From positions 1 to 20,845 of the forward strand of contig CAJOHT010000023.1 in NCBI GenBank assembly GCA_905234305.1: a stretch of DNA of 20,845 bases. Reading direction: 5' to 3'. Under the pieces are notes generated by a model. That model did not search any database. It was not told the origin of the DNA and worked only from the letters and a program-made list of their open reading frames with translations. Both the position numbers and the translations under genes were made by a program. This stretch comes from an uncultured Ruminococcus sp. GTDB lineage: Bacteria; Bacillota; Clostridia; Oscillospirales; Acutalibacteraceae. Shown here piece after piece: positions 7,060-16,351 of this stretch; position 1 is the stretch's first letter, and each line of letters opens with the position of its first letter.

Positions 7060-7503
7060 TTAAATCACCTCTGCCTTTCCTCCGGCAGCTTCAATAGCAG
7101 CCTTAGCGGATGCCGAGAAAGCAGAAACCTTAACGTTTAATTTTTTCTCTACCTTGCCGTTGCCTAATACCTTGACAGCGTCGAAGGAATTTTTGATAAC
7201 ACCTGCCTGAACAAGAGCTTCTACGGTTACGTCGGCACCGTCCTCAAACTTTCTGTTCAGAGTAGAGAGGTTAACAGTAACAACCTTCTTGGCGAAAATG
7301 TTATTGAATCCTCTCTTAGGAAGACGACGCTGAAGCGGCATCTGACCGCCTTCAAAACCAGGACGGATGCTTCCGCCCGAACGGGATTTCTGACCCTTCT
7401 GGCCTCTGGCTGAAGTTTTGCCCCATCCAGACGCGTGTCCGCGACCTACTCTTTTCGAGGACTTCTTAGAGCCCTCAGCAGGTGAAAGTTCATTTAACTT
7501 CAT
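7060..7503 (-). CDS. rplO: 50S ribosomal protein L15 (uL15)
   Basis: A 147-residue late-assembly protein of the large subunit. The glycine- and basic-rich N-terminal extension ([41 protein letters not shown]) threads into 23S rRNA and precedes a globular domain ending GGKAEVI. Length is normal. Its stop codon directly abuts the TTG start of secY, so the two are probably translated together. Confidence 0.97.
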   Translation of the reverse strand: MKLNELSPAEGSKKSSKRVGRGHASGWGKTSARGQKGQKSRSGGSIRPGFEGGQMPLQRRLPKRGFNNIFAKKVVTVNLSTLNRKFEDGADVTVEALVQAGVIKNSFDAVKVLGNGKVEKKLNVKVSAFSASAKAAIEAAGGKAEVI

Positions 7504-7518
7504 AATTTTCGCACCTCC

Positions 7519-7689
7519 TTATGCTTCTGTTACCTCAATGAGGTGGTTGATTTTTGCTACCTTACCCTTAGTCGCAGCGTTATCGGGCTGAGTTGTCTCG
7601 TCGCCGATTTTTCTGAGACCTAAGGACTGGGCGGTTGCAATCTGATCCTTTTTAGAACCGATAAGGCTCTTAACTAACTTAATCTTCAT
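7519..7689 (-). CDS. rpmD: 50S ribosomal protein L30 (uL30)
   Basis: A 56-residue protein from ATG 7689 to TAA 7519, starting MKIKLVKSLIGSKKDQIATA and continuing LGLRKIGDET, the family signature. The C-terminus is KINHLIEVTEA. It fills the gap between rpsE and rplO, its standard position. An SD-like AGGGAGG lies upstream of the start. Confidence 0.95.
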   Translation of the reverse strand: MKIKLVKSLIGSKKDQIATAQSLGLRKIGDETTQPDNAATKGKVAKINHLIEVTEA

Positions 7690-7703
7690 ATTGCAAGCCT
7701 CCC

Positions 7704-8201
7704 TTATAATATTTCCTTAACGCTCTTACCGCGGATAGCGGCAACTTCCTCAGCAGTACGAAGTGTGCTGAGTCCCTGGAGAGTAGCGCGAACTACGTTG
7801 CAGGGATTATTTGAGCGTAAAGCCTTTGTACGGATGTCACGGATACCTACAGCCTCAACGACCGCACGTACGGGACCTCCCGCGATAACTCCTGTACCGG
7901 GAGCGGCGGGCTTCATAAGAACACGACCAGCGCCGTAAGCGCCGATTACCTCGTGGGGAATCGTAGTGCCTCTTAAAGAAACCTTGATAAGGTTCTTCTT
8001 AGCGTCCTCAATACCCTTACGGATAGCGTCGGGAACCTCGCCTGCTTTACCGATACCGAAACCTACGGTACCTTCGCCGTCGCCTACTACTACGAGCGCA
8101 GCGAACTTATAGATACGACCGCCTTTTACGGTTTTAGAAACTCGGTTGATAGTAACAACTCTCTCAACGAGTTCTTTATTTGTTTCAACATTATTAGCCA
8201 A
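7704..8201 (-). CDS. rpsE: 30S ribosomal protein S5 (uS5)
   Basis: A 165-residue protein of the small-subunit body involved in decoding accuracy and mRNA unwinding. The N-terminal double-stranded RNA-binding-like domain shows [20 protein letters not shown] and [20 protein letters not shown]. The C-terminal domain contains [20 protein letters not shown] and [15 protein letters not shown]. The loop near VSKTVKGGR is where spectinomycin resistance changes arise in other bacteria; nothing unusual is visible. Placed between rplR and rpmD. Confidence 0.97.
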   Translation of the reverse strand: MANNVETNKELVERVVTINRVSKTVKGGRIYKFAALVVVGDGEGTVGFGIGKAGEVPDAIRKGIEDAKKNLIKVSLRGTTIPHEVIGAYGAGRVLMKPAAPGTGVIAGGPVRAVVEAVGIRDIRTKALRSNNPCNVVRATLQGLSTLRTAEEVAAIRGKSVKEIL

Positions 8202-8219
8202 AGTAATTCCTCCCCTTCC

Positions 8220-8579
8220 TTAGAAATTGAGGCCGCCCTCACGGGCGCCTTCGGCCAATTCCTTAACACGGCCGTGGTAGATGTTTCCGCCTCTGTCGAA
8301 TACGACATCGACAATCTTCTTCTCAGCTGCGCGCTCAGCAACTAACTTGCCGACAGCTCTCGCAGCCTCTTTGTTTCCGCCTTTACCTGTGATAGACTTA
8401 TCAAGACTTGAAGCCTGAACAAGAGTAACACCCTTTACGTCGTCAATAATCTGAGCGTAAATATTGTTGGTGGAGCGGAATACACATAAACGCGGACGCT
8501 CTGCGGTGCCGCTGATTTTACCGCGAATTCTCTTATGTCTGTGCAGACGAGCTTTCTTAGTATCAGGTCTGTTTACCAT
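8220..8579 (-). CDS. rplR: 50S ribosomal protein L18 (uL18)
   Basis: A 119-residue protein that binds 5S rRNA and helps dock it to the large subunit. The basic N-terminus ([20 protein letters not shown]) is followed by [20 protein letters not shown] and ends with [20 protein letters not shown] and AREGGLNF, all typical. Length is normal. It sits between rplF and rpsE in the spc segment. Confidence 0.97.
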   Translation of the reverse strand: MVNRPDTKKARLHRHKRIRGKISGTAERPRLCVFRSTNNIYAQIIDDVKGVTLVQASSLDKSITGKGGNKEAARAVGKLVAERAAEKKIVDVVFDRGGNIYHGRVKELAEGAREGGLNF

Positions 8580-8596
8580 TGTTATTCACTCCTTAA

Positions 8597-9139
8597 TTAT
8601 TTACCCTTACCGGCTTTGCCTTCCTTGCGGCGGATATATTCGTCAACGTACTTAATACCTTTACCCTTATAAGGCTCGGGCGGACGTTTTTCTCTGATCT
8701 CGGCAGCAAACTGACCTACCTTTTGCTTATCGATGCCTGAGACAATGATTTTGTTAGGAGAGGGAACCTCGATTTTGATATCTTCGGTATCCTCTACGAT
8801 AACCTTGTGGGAATATCCGAGGTTCATAATGCACTGCTTACCCTTTTTCTCAACACGGTAGCCTACACCGTTAACCTCGAGTTCCTTTTTATAGCCTTCC
8901 GTAACGCCTGTCACCATATTGGCGATGAGCGTACGGGTAAGACCGTGTAAAGAGCGGTTTGTTTTTTCGTCGTTAGGACGTGTAACGTTAATCTCTTCGC
9001 CCTTTACCTCAACCTGCATAGCGGGGTTGAACTTATAGTCTAAGGTTCCCTTAGGTCCCTTAACTTCAATTACGCCTTCGTTGACCGAAACGGTAACGCC
9101 TGCGGGAATATTTATAGGTTTTCTTCCAATTCGAGACAT
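8597..9139 (-). CDS. rplF: 50S ribosomal protein L6 (uL6)
   Basis: A 180-residue protein with two related domains near the factor-binding site. MSRIGRKPINIPAGVTVSV opens the first domain; the C-terminal signature is REKRPPEPYKGKGIKYVDEY followed by the basic end RRKEGKAGKGK. Length is normal. The gene sits 14 bases after rpsH. Confidence 0.97.
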   Translation of the reverse strand: MSRIGRKPINIPAGVTVSVNEGVIEVKGPKGTLDYKFNPAMQVEVKGEEINVTRPNDEKTNRSLHGLTRTLIANMVTGVTEGYKKELEVNGVGYRVEKKGKQCIMNLGYSHKVIVEDTEDIKIEVPSPNKIIVSGIDKQKVGQFAAEIREKRPPEPYKGKGIKYVDEYIRRKEGKAGKGK

Positions 9140-9153
9140 TTTCGCACCTCCTA

Positions 9154-9552
9154 TTACCAGATATAAGCGAGGATCTCTCCGCCGACGTGTTCCTGACGCG
9201 CCTTGCGGTCAGTCATAACGCCCTTGGATGTTGAAACGATAGCAACTCCCAAGCCCTTCATAACCTTGGGCATATCCTCTACATTACTGTAAATACGTAA
9301 ACCGGGCTTTGACACACGGCGCAGACCCGTAATTATCGGAGTTCTGCCCTCGCCGTATCTGAGTGTCACCTTGATAACGCCCTGCTTACCGTCCTCGATT
9401 ACCGTAAAGTTCTTAATATAACCCTCGTCAACAAGAATCTGACAGATGTCCTTCTTTAAGTTCGAGGCAGGGATCTCAACGGTATCGTGCTTCGCTGAGT
9501 TAGCGTTACGGATTCGTGTAAGTAAATCAGCTATTGTATCTGTAATTTGCAT
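9154..9552 (-). CDS. rpsH: 30S ribosomal protein S8 (uS8)
   Basis: A 132-residue primary 16S rRNA-binding protein of the body. [20 protein letters not shown] and the C-terminal [20 protein letters not shown] with LAYIW are diagnostic. In E. coli S8 represses its own spc operon; no copy of the rRNA-like target at the rplE start was identified here. Located between rpsN and rplF. Confidence 0.97.
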   Translation of the reverse strand: MQITDTIADLLTRIRNANSAKHDTVEIPASNLKKDICQILVDEGYIKNFTVIEDGKQGVIKVTLRYGEGRTPIITGLRRVSKPGLRIYSNVEDMPKVMKGLGVAIVSTSKGVMTDRKARQEHVGGEILAYIW

Positions 9553-9571
9553 ACTATTTTACCTCCTTTAC

Positions 9572-9757
9572 TTACCAGCTTGCTTTCTTTACGCCCGGGA
9601 TTTCGCCCTTGTAAGCGAGTTCACGGAAGCAAATACGACAAACGCCGAATTTACGAAGGTAGGCGTGTGGTCTACCACAGATTTTACATCTTGAATATTC
9701 ACGAGTAGAGAATTTCTGTTTTCTCTGCTGTTTAATTTTCATAGCAGTCTTAGCCAC
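9572..9757 (-). CDS. rpsN: 30S ribosomal protein S14, zinc type (uS14)
   Basis: A 61-residue short S14 with zinc ligands in [20 protein letters not shown] (CxxC, then CxxC). This type Z form is used by Gram-positive bacteria, archaea and chloroflexi; the long zinc-free form is absent here. The end [14 protein letters not shown] is canonical. It is sometimes given the alternative symbol rpsZ. It lies between rplE and rpsH. Confidence 0.97.
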   Translation of the reverse strand: MAKTAMKIKQQRKQKFSTREYSRCKICGRPHAYLRKFGVCRICFRELAYKGEIPGVKKASW

Positions 9758-9769
9758 AACAATCCCTCC

Positions 9770-10309
9770 TTACCTTGCAAACGGCGCGCCCATAAGCGTT
9801 AACAGCTCGCGGGCTTCTTCGTCAGTTTTTGCGGTTGTGATAAAAGCAATATCCATACCGCGTACCTTATCTACCTTATCGTAGTCGATTTCAGGGAAAA
9901 TAAGCTGTTCCTTAAGACCCATAGAGTAGTTGCCTCTACCGTCGAAGGAGTTAGGATTAATTCCTCTGAAGTCACGTACACGAGGGAGAGCTACGTTAAA
10001 GAGTCTGTCTAAGAACTCGTACATTCTCTCGCCTCTGAGTGTCACCTTAGCGCCGATAGGCATACCCTCACGGAGCTTAAAGTTAGCAACAGATTTCTTA
10101 GCGCGGCATACAAGTGCCTTCTGGCCTGTGATAATACCGAGGTCATTAACGATATTGTCAATAACCTTAGAATTCTCTTTAGCCTCGCCGGCGCCGACGT
10201 TTACAACGATTTTGTCGAGCTTCGGAATCTGCATTACGCTCTTATAGGAGAATTTCTTCATAAGAGCAGGTGCAACTTCGTCAGCATAATATTTCTTAAG
10301 TCTTGCCAT
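9770..10309 (-). CDS. rplE: 50S ribosomal protein L5 (uL5)
   Basis: A 179-residue 5S rRNA-binding protein of the central protuberance that touches the P-site t[43 protein letters not shown] and [20 protein letters not shown] match the family in order. Length is normal. Gap to rplX is 14 bases and to rpsN 12 bases. Confidence 0.97.
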   Translation of the reverse strand: MARLKKYYADEVAPALMKKFSYKSVMQIPKLDKIVVNVGAGEAKENSKVIDNIVNDLGIITGQKALVCRAKKSVANFKLREGMPIGAKVTLRGERMYEFLDRLFNVALPRVRDFRGINPNSFDGRGNYSMGLKEQLIFPEIDYDKVDKVRGMDIAFITTAKTDEEARELLTLMGAPFAR

Positions 10310-10323
10310 TTCTTATATCCTCC

Positions 10324-10641
10324 TTAAATCACTTCGCCGCATTTTCTGCAGATACGGCCCTTAGAGCCGTCCTCGAAAATCTTATGGCCGATTCTTGTAG
10401 GCTTCTTGCAGCGGGGGCATACGATCTGGACCTTATCGGCATACATAGCCGCCTCAGCCTTTATGATGCCGCCGGGCTCGCCCATTCTTCTAGGCTTAAC
10501 GTGCTTGGATACCATGTTGATTTTCTCAACGATAACCTTGCGCTCCTTAGGGGAAACAGCTAATACGGTACCCTGCTTGCCTTTATCTTTACCGCTTAAT
10601 ACTACTACGGTGTCGCCTGTTTTAACATGAACCTTATTCAT
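10324..10641 (-). CDS. rplX: 50S ribosomal protein L24 (uL24)
   Basis: A 105-residue assembly-initiating protein with a KOW motif ([20 protein letters not shown]) and a C-terminal cysteine-containing segment ([13 protein letters not shown]...[10 protein letters not shown]), four cysteines that form a zinc site in many Firmicutes homologues. I chose ATG 10641 because GGAGGTG precedes it. An upstream in-phase ATG at 10656 overlaps the rplN stop (TAATG), but its own first codons contain that ribosome-binding site. Confidence 0.95.
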   Translation of the reverse strand: MNKVHVKTGDTVVVLSGKDKGKQGTVLAVSPKERKVIVEKINMVSKHVKPRRMGEPGGIIKAEAAMYADKVQIVCPRCKKPTRIGHKIFEDGSKGRICRKCGEVI

Positions 10642-10655
10642 TTGTGACACCTCCA

Positions 10656-11024
10656 TTAAAGCACTTCGGGAGCGAGTGATAAGATCTTAAGATAGCCCTT
10701 ATCACGAAGCTCTCTCGCAACGGGTCCGAATATACGGGTACCGCGGGGGTCCTTGTCATCCTTAATAATAACCGCTGCGTTTTCGTCAAAGCGAATGTAA
10801 GTACCGTCATCGCGGCGAACGCCCTTAGCGGAACGTACGATAACAGCCTTGATTACGTCGCCCTTCTTTACTACACCGCCTGGAGCCGCTTTCTTAACGG
10901 AAGCGACGATTACATCGCCGATGTTAGCGTATCTTCTTCTAGTACCGCCGAGAACACGAATGCACATAAGTTCCTTTGCGCCTGTGTTGTCAGCGACACG
11001 TAATAATGTTTGTTGCTGTATCAC
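10656..11024 (-). CDS. rplN: 50S ribosomal protein L14 (uL14)
   Basis: A 122-residue protein on the intersubunit face near the GTPase factor site. [20 protein letters not shown] is the family start, and the [20 protein letters not shown] segment followed by LSLAPEVL is the family end. Length is exactly standard. Thirteen bases separate it from rpsQ. Confidence 0.98.
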   Translation of the reverse strand: MIQQQTLLRVADNTGAKELMCIRVLGGTRRRYANIGDVIVASVKKAAPGGVVKKGDVIKAVIVRSAKGVRRDDGTYIRFDENAAVIIKDDKDPRGTRIFGPVARELRDKGYLKILSLAPEVL

Positions 11025-11037
11025 AGTGTGTTCCTCC

Positions 11038-11295
11038 TTATTTAGCCTTTTCTACAATCTCGACGAGACGATATCTTTTATCCTTAGAAAGAGGACGTGT
11101 CTCCATAACCTTAACGCGGTCGCCTATCTGAGCCTCATTCTTCTCATCGTGAGCCTTAAGACGGCGCGAGCGCTTAACGACCTTATTGTAAAGCTTATGC
11201 TTTACGCTGTCCTCGATAAGAACTACGATAGTCTTATCCATTTTGTCGGAAACAACCTTTCCAACGACAGTTTTTCTCATATTTCTTTCAGCCAT
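11038..11295 (-). CDS. rpsQ: 30S ribosomal protein S17 (uS17)
   Basis: An 85-residue OB-fold protein of the small-subunit body. [39 protein letters not shown] and [20 protein letters not shown] are diagnostic. Length is normal. It lies between rpmC and rplN, its standard place. Confidence 0.97.
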   Translation of the reverse strand: MAERNMRKTVVGKVVSDKMDKTIVVLIEDSVKHKLYNKVVKRSRRLKAHDEKNEAQIGDRVKVMETRPLSKDKRYRLVEIVEKAK

Positions 11296-11312
11296 TGTTA
11301 TGTCCTCCTTCC

Positions 11313-11516
11313 TTATTCTTCGCTCTCGGCAAGCTGGAATTCGCGGATTACAGTCGATACTCTCGCGATATCCTTCTTAACTGCCTTGATGCGTGCGGGA
11401 TTTTCCAGCTGATTGATAGCGAGCTGGAAACGAAGGTTAAATAACTCTTCTTTCAGGTCCTTGAGCTTAATTTCGAGCTCATCTACAGAGGACTCTCTAA
11501 GTTCTGATGCTTTCAT
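11313..11516 (-). CDS. rpmC: 50S ribosomal protein L29 (uL29)
   Basis: A 67-residue two-helix protein near the exit tunnel, part of the docking site for trigger factor and [23 protein letters not shown] and [20 protein letters not shown] are typical. The ATG shares its A with the rplP stop codon (TAATG), so translation is probably coupled. Confidence 0.97.
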   Translation of the reverse strand: MKASELRESSVDELEIKLKDLKEELFNLRFQLAINQLENPARIKAVKKDIARVSTVIREFQLAESEE

Positions 11517-11944
11517 TACTGCTCAACCTCCTGATCTGATTTTTTTACAAATTTGCACTTGATCGGGAGCTTTGTGGACGCAAGACGCATAGCCTCACGG
11601 GCTGTAGCCTCGTCTACGCCGCCGCCGATTTCAAACATAATTCTGTCGGGCTTAACTACTGCTACCCAATACTCGGGCGCACCTTTACCTTTACCCATTC
11701 GGGTTTCGGCAGGTCTCGCTGTAACGGGCTTGTCAGGGAAGATTTTGATCCAAACCTTACCTACACGCTTGCAGTAACGTGTCATAGCTACACGGGCAGC
11801 CTCGATCTGGTTGGAAGTAATCCAGGCAGGCTCTAATGCCTGAAGACCGTAATCGCCGTAAGTAACCTTGTTACCGCGGAGCGCTCTGCCTGTCATACGA
11901 CCTCTGTGAACACGTCTGTATTTAACACGCTTTGGCATCAGCAT
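11516..11944 (-). CDS. rplP: 50S ribosomal protein L16 (uL16)
   Basis: A 142-residue protein by the A-site and the peptidyl transferase centre. [20 protein letters not shown] is the family start, and [20 protein letters not shown] and [20 protein letters not shown] follow. The start at 11944 overlaps the rpsC stop by one base. An in-phase ATG two codons later is possible but would drop the usual ML. Confidence 0.96.
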   Translation of the reverse strand: MLMPKRVKYRRVHRGRMTGRALRGNKVTYGDYGLQALEPAWITSNQIEAARVAMTRYCKRVGKVWIKIFPDKPVTARPAETRMGKGKGAPEYWVAVVKPDRIMFEIGGGVDEATAREAMRLASTKLPIKCKFVKKSDQEVEQ

Positions 11945-12687
11945 TATTTTCTGCCCCCTTCCTTACGAGGCTTTCTTTCTCTTCTCTCTCTTCTCTCGCC
12001 TCTGTCGTTTCTGTCGCTTCTTTCGCGTCTTTCACGTCTTTCACGTCTGCCTTTATTCTCGTTAAGGACCTCGCCCTTATAAAGCCATACCTTAATACCT
12101 ATCTTACCGTAGGTGGTATCAGCCTCGGCAAAGCCGTAGTCGATATCGGCACGGAGAGTCTGAAGAGGAATTGTACCCTCGTGATAAGTTTCGCCTCTCG
12201 CGATTTCAGCGCCGTTAAGACGGCCTGAACACTGAATCTTAATACCCTTAGCGCCGAGCTTCATAGCGTTTCTGATAGCCTGCTTCATAGCGCGGCGGTA
12301 AGCGATACGCTTCTCAAGCTGAGCCGCGATGCTCTCGGAAACGAGCTGAGCGTTTAAGTCAGGGTTTTTGATTTCAACAATATTGATGGCAACGGGCTTC
12401 TTAAGGAAGTTCTCGCACTGTACGCGGAGCTTCTCTATCTCGGAACCGCCCTTACCGATTACCATACCGGGCTTTCCGCAGTGGATATGAAGTCTTACTC
12501 TTTTACCGTCGCGTTCAATTTCAATTTTCGAGATACCCGCGGAGTAAAGCTGCTTTTTAAGAGTTTTACGGAGATTATAGTCCTCAACGAGGGTATCGCC
12601 GAAATCCTTCTTATTAGCAAACCAACGGGAATCCCAGTTTTTGATTATACCTACACGTAAGCCGTGCGGATTAACTTTTTGTCCCAT
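11944..12687 (-). CDS. rpsC: 30S ribosomal protein S3 (uS3) with charged repetitive tail
   Basis: A 247-residue protein of the head near the mRNA entry site. [20 protein letters not shown] opens the protein; the KH domain carries [10 protein letters not shown]; the C-terminal domain shows [20 protein letters not shown] and [12 protein letters not shown]. From about residue 213 to the end (nucleotides about 11947-12051) the protein has a tail of repeated [18 protein letters not shown] and basic residues. That is longer and more repetitive than the short E. coli tail, but similar extensions occur in Firmicutes. The tail is probably disordered and RNA-contacting. Confidence 0.97.
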   Translation of the reverse strand: MGQKVNPHGLRVGIIKNWDSRWFANKKDFGDTLVEDYNLRKTLKKQLYSAGISKIEIERDGKRVRLHIHCGKPGMVIGKGGSEIEKLRVQCENFLKKPVAINIVEIKNPDLNAQLVSESIAAQLEKRIAYRRAMKQAIRNAMKLGAKGIKIQCSGRLNGAEIARGETYHEGTIPLQTLRADIDYGFAEADTTYGKIGIKVWLYKGEVLNENKGRRERRERRERSDRNDRGERRERRERKPRKEGGRK

Positions 12688-12702
12688 ACTGTTAACCTCC
12701 CC

Positions 12703-13038
12703 TTATTCTTTTTCCTTGAGTACAAGGGCAACGTGGGATGTTCTCTTATTAATTCTGAAGGCTCTGCCCTGCGCTCTGGGTCTGATTCTCTTAAGAATGG
12801 GACCTGCAGTAGCGTTAGCGTAAGCAACATAAAGTTTAGATACATCCATATCGTGGTTATTCTCTGCATTAGCCATAGCGGACTTTAACACCTTTAATAC
12901 AGGAGTACAAGCGGCCTTAGGGGTATGCTTGAGAACAGCTTCCGCGTAAGCTACATCCTTGCCTCTGATAAGACTGAGTACAAGGTTCACCTTGCGCGGT
13001 GACATACGAACGTATTTCGCGCTAGCCTTAGCTTCCAT
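12703..13038 (-). CDS. rplV: 50S ribosomal protein L22 (uL22)
   Basis: A 111-residue protein whose long hairpin lines the exit tunnel and binds macrolides when altered. [40 protein letters not shown] and [19 protein letters not shown] are diagnostic. Length is normal. It lies between rpsS and rpsC. Confidence 0.97.
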   Translation of the reverse strand: MEAKASAKYVRMSPRKVNLVLSLIRGKDVAYAEAVLKHTPKAACTPVLKVLKSAMANAENNHDMDVSKLYVAYANATAGPILKRIRPRAQGRAFRINKRTSHVALVLKEKE

Positions 13039-13058
13039 TGCAATACTCTCCTTCCGCC

Positions 13059-13305
13059 TTATGATGTCTTGGAACCGGAATGTCCCTTAAAGGTTCTGGT
13101 CGGGGCAAACTCGCCGAGCTTGTGTCCTACCATATCCTCGGTAACATATACCGGAACGTGCTTGCGTCCGTCATGGACAGCAAATGTATGGCCTACAAAA
13201 TCAGGGAAAATTGTCGAGCTTCTCGACCAAGTCTTAAGAATTCTCTTTTCTCCCTTTTCGTTCATTTCCTGAACCCTTTTTAAACTTTTTAGTACTTCTA
13301 CTCAT
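13059..13305 (-). CDS. rpsS: 30S ribosomal protein S19 (uS19), 5' end disrupted
   Basis: S19 binds 16S rRNA in the head with S13. From 13265 the frame is intact: [20 protein letters not shown] through [20 protein letters not shown] to [14 protein letters not shown]. The proper N-terminus MSRSTKK begins at 13305 behind AAGGAG, but in another frame, and only 40 nt separate the two ATGs where about 63 are expected. The conserved GPF segment of S19 is absent. The body frame extends upstream without a start as [13 protein letters not shown]. The simplest reading is a 23-nt deletion between short AAAAAG repeats, or an assembly error. A protein starting at 13265 would lack about 21 residues. Confidence 0.88.
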
Positions 13306-13325
13306 AATTAAGCTCCTTTCCTGCC

Positions 13326-14159
13326 TTACTTACCGTTTCTTCTGCGAACGATTAATCTGTCGCTCTGCTTATGCTTCTTACGGGTCTTATAACCGAGAGC
13401 CGGTTTACCCCAAGGGGTAACAGGTCCGGGACGGCCGACAGGTGATTTACCTTCACCACCGCCGTGGGGGTGATCGTTCGGGTTCATAACAGAACCGCGG
13501 ACAGTCGGGCGCCAGCCCATATTTCTCTTACGACCGGCTTTACCGATCTTAACGTTCTCGTGGTCAGTGTTGCCGACCTGGCCGATAGTAGCCATACATT
13601 TCTCGGGAACGTTACGAAGCTCCGAACTCGGAAGTCTTAAAAGAGCTAAACCGTTTTCCTTCGCCATAAGCTGCGCCATATTACCGGCGGAACGAGCGAG
13701 CTGAGCGCCGCGTCCTGGATAAAGCTCAACGTTATGAACGAATGTACCTACGGGGATGTTCTTAAGCGGAAGCGCGTTACCGGGCTTGATATCCGCGTCG
13801 GGGCCTGCTACTACTGTATCGCCGACCTTTAATCCCTCGGGAGCTACGATATATGCTTTCTCGCCGTCTGTATACTCGATAAGGGCGATGAAAGCCGAGC
13901 GGTTAGGATCGTACTCTAATGTAGCGACCTTACCCTCTACGCCGAATTTCTGGCGTTTAAAATCAATAATACGGTACTTTCTGCGATTACCGCCGCCTCT
14001 GTGGCGGACTGTAATTCTGCCGTAGCTGTTACGGCCGGAATGCTTCTTTAAAGGAGCGAGTAAGCTCTTCTCGGGAGCAACCTTTGAAAGTCCGGAGTAG
14101 TCTGTCACCGACTTGTTTCTCATAGAGTTAATAGTCGGCTTATAAACTTTAATAGCCAT
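13326..14159 (-). CDS. rplB: 50S ribosomal protein L2 (uL2)
   Basis: A 277-residue primary 23S rRNA-binding protein required for subunit joining and near the peptidyl transferase centre. [20 protein letters not shown], the SH3-like domain with [13 protein letters not shown] and the C-terminal loop [20 protein letters not shown] carrying the conserved histidines are present. Length is normal. The gene is separated from rplW by an unusual 241-bp spacer; AGGAGAG at about 14169 precedes the start. Confidence 0.98.
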   Translation of the reverse strand: MAIKVYKPTINSMRNKSVTDYSGLSKVAPEKSLLAPLKKHSGRNSYGRITVRHRGGGNRRKYRIIDFKRQKFGVEGKVATLEYDPNRSAFIALIEYTDGEKAYIVAPEGLKVGDTVVAGPDADIKPGNALPLKNIPVGTFVHNVELYPGRGAQLARSAGNMAQLMAKENGLALLRLPSSELRNVPEKCMATIGQVGNTDHENVKIGKAGRKRNMGWRPTVRGSVMNPNDHPHGGGEGKSPVGRPGPVTPWGKPALGYKTRKKHKQSDRLIVRRRNGK

Positions 14160-14400
14160 TTATTTCACTCTCCTCATGATGGCTTTGCGGGAATATGGCG
14201 GTTCCCATACGTTCTAAATACTTAACTCTCTATAATTGATATAGAGATTATCACTATACGTCGTGATATCAAGCCTCGCCGCTCTGCGCTTTTCCTCTCT
14301 TAACTCCCACTCGTCTAATCCGCTTCGAACACTTCGTGTTCTTCTCGGCTTAGTCCTCGTAAGTCGTTAATCGAGGGCTCCGAGCCTCGGCTCTTAAGTA
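14160..14400. repeat. Hairpin-rich insertion between rplW and rplB
   Basis: In this cluster other gaps are mostly below 80 bases, yet 241 bases separate these two genes. Seen directly: palindromes TCTCTATA...TATAGAGA (14227-14247), GAACAC-TTC-GTGTTC (14327-14341) and CCGAG-C-CTCGG (14380-14390), and outer arms TTAAC (from 14300) and GTTAA (to 14370). A minus-strand frame without a start codon (roughly 14225-14365) reads GLDEWELREEKRRAARLDIT and ends in a stop. It has no RBS. This looks like a dispersed structured repeat rather than a gene. The operon transcript would still have to pass through it. Confidence 0.65.
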
Positions 14401-14694
14401 TTACATCATGCCTTCAAAAAATTCGATATTTTTGCTGTCCTCGGTCAAGGTTACGATTGCCTTTTTCCAGGACTTTGTGTAGCCTCCGTTATTCTGACCC
14501 TGACGGCGGAAATGTCCGCGTACATTAACGGTATTAACCTTAGCTACCTTTACCTTAAAGATTTCCTCGCAAGCCTTAGCGATTTCAATCTTATTAGCTG
14601 ATTTCGCTACTTCAAAGGTGTACTTCTTGTCAACGGCACCGATCATACTTTTCTCGGTGATTACCGGACGAATGATAATATCCTGAGCTATCAT
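14401..14694 (-). CDS. rplW: 50S ribosomal protein L23 (uL23)
   Basis: A 97-residue exit-tunnel protein that provides the main docking site for trigger factor and [43 protein letters not shown] and the loop with [20 protein letters not shown] are typical. It overlaps rplD by four bases (ATGA), indicating translational coupling. Length is normal. Confidence 0.97.
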   Translation of the reverse strand: MIAQDIIIRPVITEKSMIGAVDKKYTFEVAKSANKIEIAKACEEIFKVKVAKVNTVNVRGHFRRQGQNNGGYTKSWKKAIVTLTEDSKNIEFFEGMM

Positions 14695-15314
14695 GCGTAT
14701 ACCTCCTCGATCTTGCTTACCGCGTCCTTAACGATAACGAGCTTGTCAGCGTTTAAGATATCGTATACATTAAGCTCGTTGACCTGAGCGGTCTTAACGC
14801 CCTTAATATTAGAAGCGGATTTAATAACCTTCTTGTCTACCTCAGGCAGAACAATCAAGGCTTTCTTCTCAACTCCGATGGCTGAAAGCACTTCAACCAT
14901 AGCCTTAGTCTTGAACTCGTCGAACTTGAGAGCGTCTACAACGATAATCTCACTGTCTAAAGCCTTAGAAGATAAAGCCGACTTCAACGCAAGTCTCTTA
15001 ACCTTCTTATTTACGGAGAAGCTGTAGCTTCTCGGCTTGGGAGCAAATACTACTCCGCCGTGAGTCCACTGGGGAGCGCGGGTCGAACCCTGACGGGCGC
15101 GTCCTGTGCCCTTCTGTCTCCAGGGCTTCTTACCGCCGCCTGAGACTTCGGCTCTTGTGAGGGCTGACTGTGTGCCCTGACGCTGATTAGCGAGGTAGCT
15201 GACTACCATCTGATGCATAACAGCCTCGTTAGGCTCAATACCGAAGATAGCGTCGTTTAAATCAACTGTACCTACCTTCTTGCCTTTCATATCTACAACA
15301 TTAATGCTTGGCAT
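14691..15314 (-). CDS. rplD: 50S ribosomal protein L4 (uL4)
   Basis: A 207-residue protein with a globular domain and a long basic loop lining the exit tunnel. The loop is seen as [20 protein letters not shown] and [20 protein letters not shown]. In gammaproteobacteria L4 also represses the S10 operon at its leader; whether it does so here is unknown. The C-terminus ends [13 protein letters not shown]. It overlaps rplW. Confidence 0.97.
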   Translation of the reverse strand: MPSINVVDMKGKKVGTVDLNDAIFGIEPNEAVMHQMVVSYLANQRQGTQSALTRAEVSGGGKKPWRQKGTGRARQGSTRAPQWTHGGVVFAPKPRSYSFSVNKKVKRLALKSALSSKALDSEIIVVDALKFDEFKTKAMVEVLSAIGVEKKALIVLPEVDKKVIKSASNIKGVKTAQVNELNVYDILNADKLVIVKDAVSKIEEVYA

Positions 15315-15330
15315 TTAAAGTCCTCCCTTC

Positions 15331-15963
15331 TTACGCTTTAACGGCATCTTTAATAACTACGATGCCCTTATTCGGTCCGGGGATAGCGCCCTTGATCGCG
15401 ATGAGGTTATTCTCAACATCAACCTTAACGATAGTAAGGTTCTGGATAGTTACCTTCTCAGCGCCGAGGCGTCCGTTCATCTTCTTGCCCTTGAAAATAC
15501 GCGAGGGGGATGAACACATACCGATTGAACCGCCGTGACGTACGTTAGGACCTGTACCGTGGGTTTCCTTAAGTCTGTGGAAATTCCAGCGCTTGATTAC
15601 GCCCGCTGTACCTTTACCCTTGCTTGTGCCTGTAACGTCAACCTTGTTTCCTGCTTCAAAGGTATCAGCCTTAACGATAGAACCGATCTCATAAGCGTCG
15701 GTGTCGTCAAAACGGAATTCCTTTAAAACCTTCTTGGGAGCGACATCGTTCTTAGCGAAGTGACCTGCGATAGGCTTCTTGACCTTGTTGGGCTTTAAAT
15801 CGCCGAAACCAAGCTGAACTGCCGCGTAACCGTCGTTTTCTACTGTCTTCTTAGTAACAACCGCGCACGGACCTGCTTCTACAACAGTAACAGGAACGAC
15901 GTTTCCTGTTTCGTCGAAAATCTGAGTCATACCGATTTTCTTTCCGATTAATGCTTTTTGCAT
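15331..15963 (-). CDS. rplC: 50S ribosomal protein L3 (uL3)
   Basis: A 210-residue protein that starts large-subunit assembly; its extended loop reaches toward the peptidyl transferase centre. [39 protein letters not shown] and the loop with [20 protein letters not shown] and [19 protein letters not shown] are diagnostic. Length is normal. It follows rpsJ after 76 bases. Confidence 0.97.
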   Translation of the reverse strand: MQKALIGKKIGMTQIFDETGNVVPVTVVEAGPCAVVTKKTVENDGYAAVQLGFGDLKPNKVKKPIAGHFAKNDVAPKKVLKEFRFDDTDAYEIGSIVKADTFEAGNKVDVTGTSKGKGTAGVIKRWNFHRLKETHGTGPNVRHGGSIGMCSSPSRIFKGKKMNGRLGAEKVTIQNLTIVKVDVENNLIAIKGAIPGPNKGIVVIKDAVKA

Positions 15964-16039
15964 TGTCTATTTCCTCCTTATTAGGTTATTGGTCGGCTGA
16001 GCCGACATTTACCCTGTCTGCTTGTAGGTTGGTAACGGA
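15964..16039 (-). other. rpsJ-rplC spacer with a perfect 7-bp palindrome
   Basis: The spacer holds the rplC ribosome-binding site (AAGGAGG) and GTCGGCT-G-AGCCGAC (15992-16006). The hairpin has no U tract on the minus strand, so it is more likely an RNA-processing or stability element than a terminator. Function is unknown. Confidence 0.45.
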
Positions 16040-16351
16040 TTATAACTTAATCTCGATATCAACACCGGCAGGGAGCTCTAAGCTCATAAGAGCCTCGACT
16101 GTCTTGTTGGACGGTCTTAAAATGTCGATAAGACGTTTATGAGTTCTCATCTCGAACTGCTCACGGCTGTCCTTATACTTATGAACAGCGCGGAGAATAG
16201 TAACGACCTGCTTCTCTGTCGGAAGCGGAACGGGTCCCGATACGCGGGCGCCTGTTCTCTTTGCTGTCGCTACGATCTTCTCGGCGGAACTGTCCACCAG
16301 CTGATGATCATAACCCTTTAATCTTATACGAATTTTTTCTTTGACTGCCAT
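16040..16351 (-). CDS. rpsJ: 30S ribosomal protein S10 (uS10)
   Basis: A 103-residue protein of the 30S head and, with NusB, part of transcription antitermination complexes. [40 protein letters not shown] and [20 protein letters not shown] are diagnostic. AAGGAGG eight bases upstream confirms the start. It is the first gene of the operon and has its own promoter and long leader; no tuf or fusA gene lies directly upstream. Confidence 0.98.
   Translation of the reverse strand: MAVKEKIRIRLKGYDHQLVDSSAEKIVATAKRTGARVSGPVPLPTEKQVVTILRAVHKYKDSREQFEMRTHKRLIDILRPSNKTVEALMSLELPAGVDIEIKL

Noticed and set aside
14225..14365. Decayed gene between rplW and rplB
   Set aside because: The frame lacks a start codon and RBS and is interrupted by palindromes; a structured repeat fits better.
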